From Chloroflexota bacterium (GTDB lineage Bacteria; Chloroflexota; Dehalococcoidia; Bin125): a stretch of DNA of 5,562 bases. The DNA lies in contig JAPUIR010000066.1 in assembly GCA_027296805.1 (NCBI GenBank), positions 1 to 5,562 of the forward strand, read 5' to 3'. Within the stretch, counting starts at the first letter, position 1; every line of letters starts with the position of its first letter. Positions 5,411 to 5,562 of this stretch are shown piece after piece. The notes under the pieces are model-generated. The model saw nothing but the letters and a program-made list of their open reading frames with translations, ran no database searches and was not told the origin of the DNA. The position numbers and the translations under genes were made by a program.

Positions 5411-5562
5411 ATGCCGCCACGCTCCGACATTCACATCCCGCTCTTCCCCTCTGGCGTGGGCTCGGTCTCCGAGACCGACCCCGATCAGGCGGTGGCCGCG
5501 ATCTTCGCGCGCTACTGGCGCATGCCATTTTGGCCCCAACTTCCCAACCGCACGCCCTTGGA
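5411..5562 (+). CDS. UROD/MetE-like (methionine synthase superfamily) protein, N-terminal part
   Basis: Fifty codons are open from ATG 5411 to the window edge; the rest is missing. The residues VGSV (16-19), TDPDQAV (22-28) and MPFWPQLPNRTPL (38-50) match the start of UROD/MetE-like proteins. These are TIM barrels related to uroporphyrinogen decarboxylase and the C-terminal half of cobalamin-independent methionine synthase. Family starts typically read like GIGSLPHTDP followed by PEIPFWPQLPKRSF. In the superfamily such barrels bind zinc and transfer methyl groups or decarboxylate a porphyrin; zinc ligands would lie beyond the edge, so activity cannot be judged. It lacks the long N-terminal half of full MetE. 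The gene is divergent from nrdJ, is preceded by TACACT seven bases upstream, and is probably leaderless. The family assignment rests on a short stretch recognised by eye. Confidence 0.75.
   Translation, partial: MPPRSDIHIPLFPSGVGSVSETDPDQAVAAIFARYWRMPFWPQLPNRTPL

Noticed and set aside
5340..5528. A 62-codon minus-strand frame opposite the right-edge gene
   Set aside because: The plus-strand frame there encodes recognisable UROD/MetE-like residues; the minus frame is Arg/Pro-rich and lacks motifs.
1..5562. A defence system, mobile element or other novel multi-gene system
   Set aside because: The genes seen are housekeeping or family-level unknowns with ordinary spacing; there are no transposase, integrase, toxin, nuclease or array features.

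Overview
The window is about 65% GC and reads as ordinary chromosomal DNA from a high-GC bacterium, most likely an actinobacterium. The evidence is GC-rich third codon positions, a DUF4328 membrane protein with a C-terminal SHOCT tail, a class II ribonucleotide reductase with NrdR-like boxes, terminator-like hairpins without U-tracts, and several genes whose start codons sit at the distance expected of leaderless transcripts. A deep-branching class such as Thermoleophilia would fit, but that is only an impression. I see no insertion sequence, CRISPR array, tRNA, rRNA or phage gene.

Layout: (i) bases 1-335, minus strand, the 5' part of an unrecognised, very acidic protein that runs off the left edge. 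(ii) A 79-bp divergent intergenic region with a candidate -10 element for each flanking gene. (iii) 415-1005, plus strand, a small PHP-domain metal-dependent phosphoesterase-like protein. (iv) 1078-1923, plus strand, a DUF4328 multi-pass membrane protein ending in SHOCT. (v) A convergent intergenic region with two strong hairpins, at 1974-2006 and 2068-2089, one beyond each converging gene. (vi) 2105-5005, minus strand, a complete nrdJ: adenosylcobalamin-dependent class II ribonucleotide reductase, 966 residues, all core catalytic motifs intact. (vii) 5006-5410, a 405-bp divergent regulatory region, with a relatively AT-rich stretch (about 52% GC) at 5101-5280. It holds a plausible nrdJ promoter with a perfect TTGACA -35 box, two NrdR-box-like sequences exactly 31 bp apart, and two unassigned palindromes. 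(viii) 5411-5562, plus strand, the first 50 codons of a UROD/MetE-like (cobalamin-independent methionine synthase superfamily) protein, cut by the right edge.

The genes do not form one obvious pathway. The most informative part is the nrdJ control region, which suggests classical NrdR repression of deoxyribonucleotide synthesis. No previously undescribed system is evident; the leads worth checking are the NrdR box pair, the shared leaderless start architecture and the unexplained palindromes.
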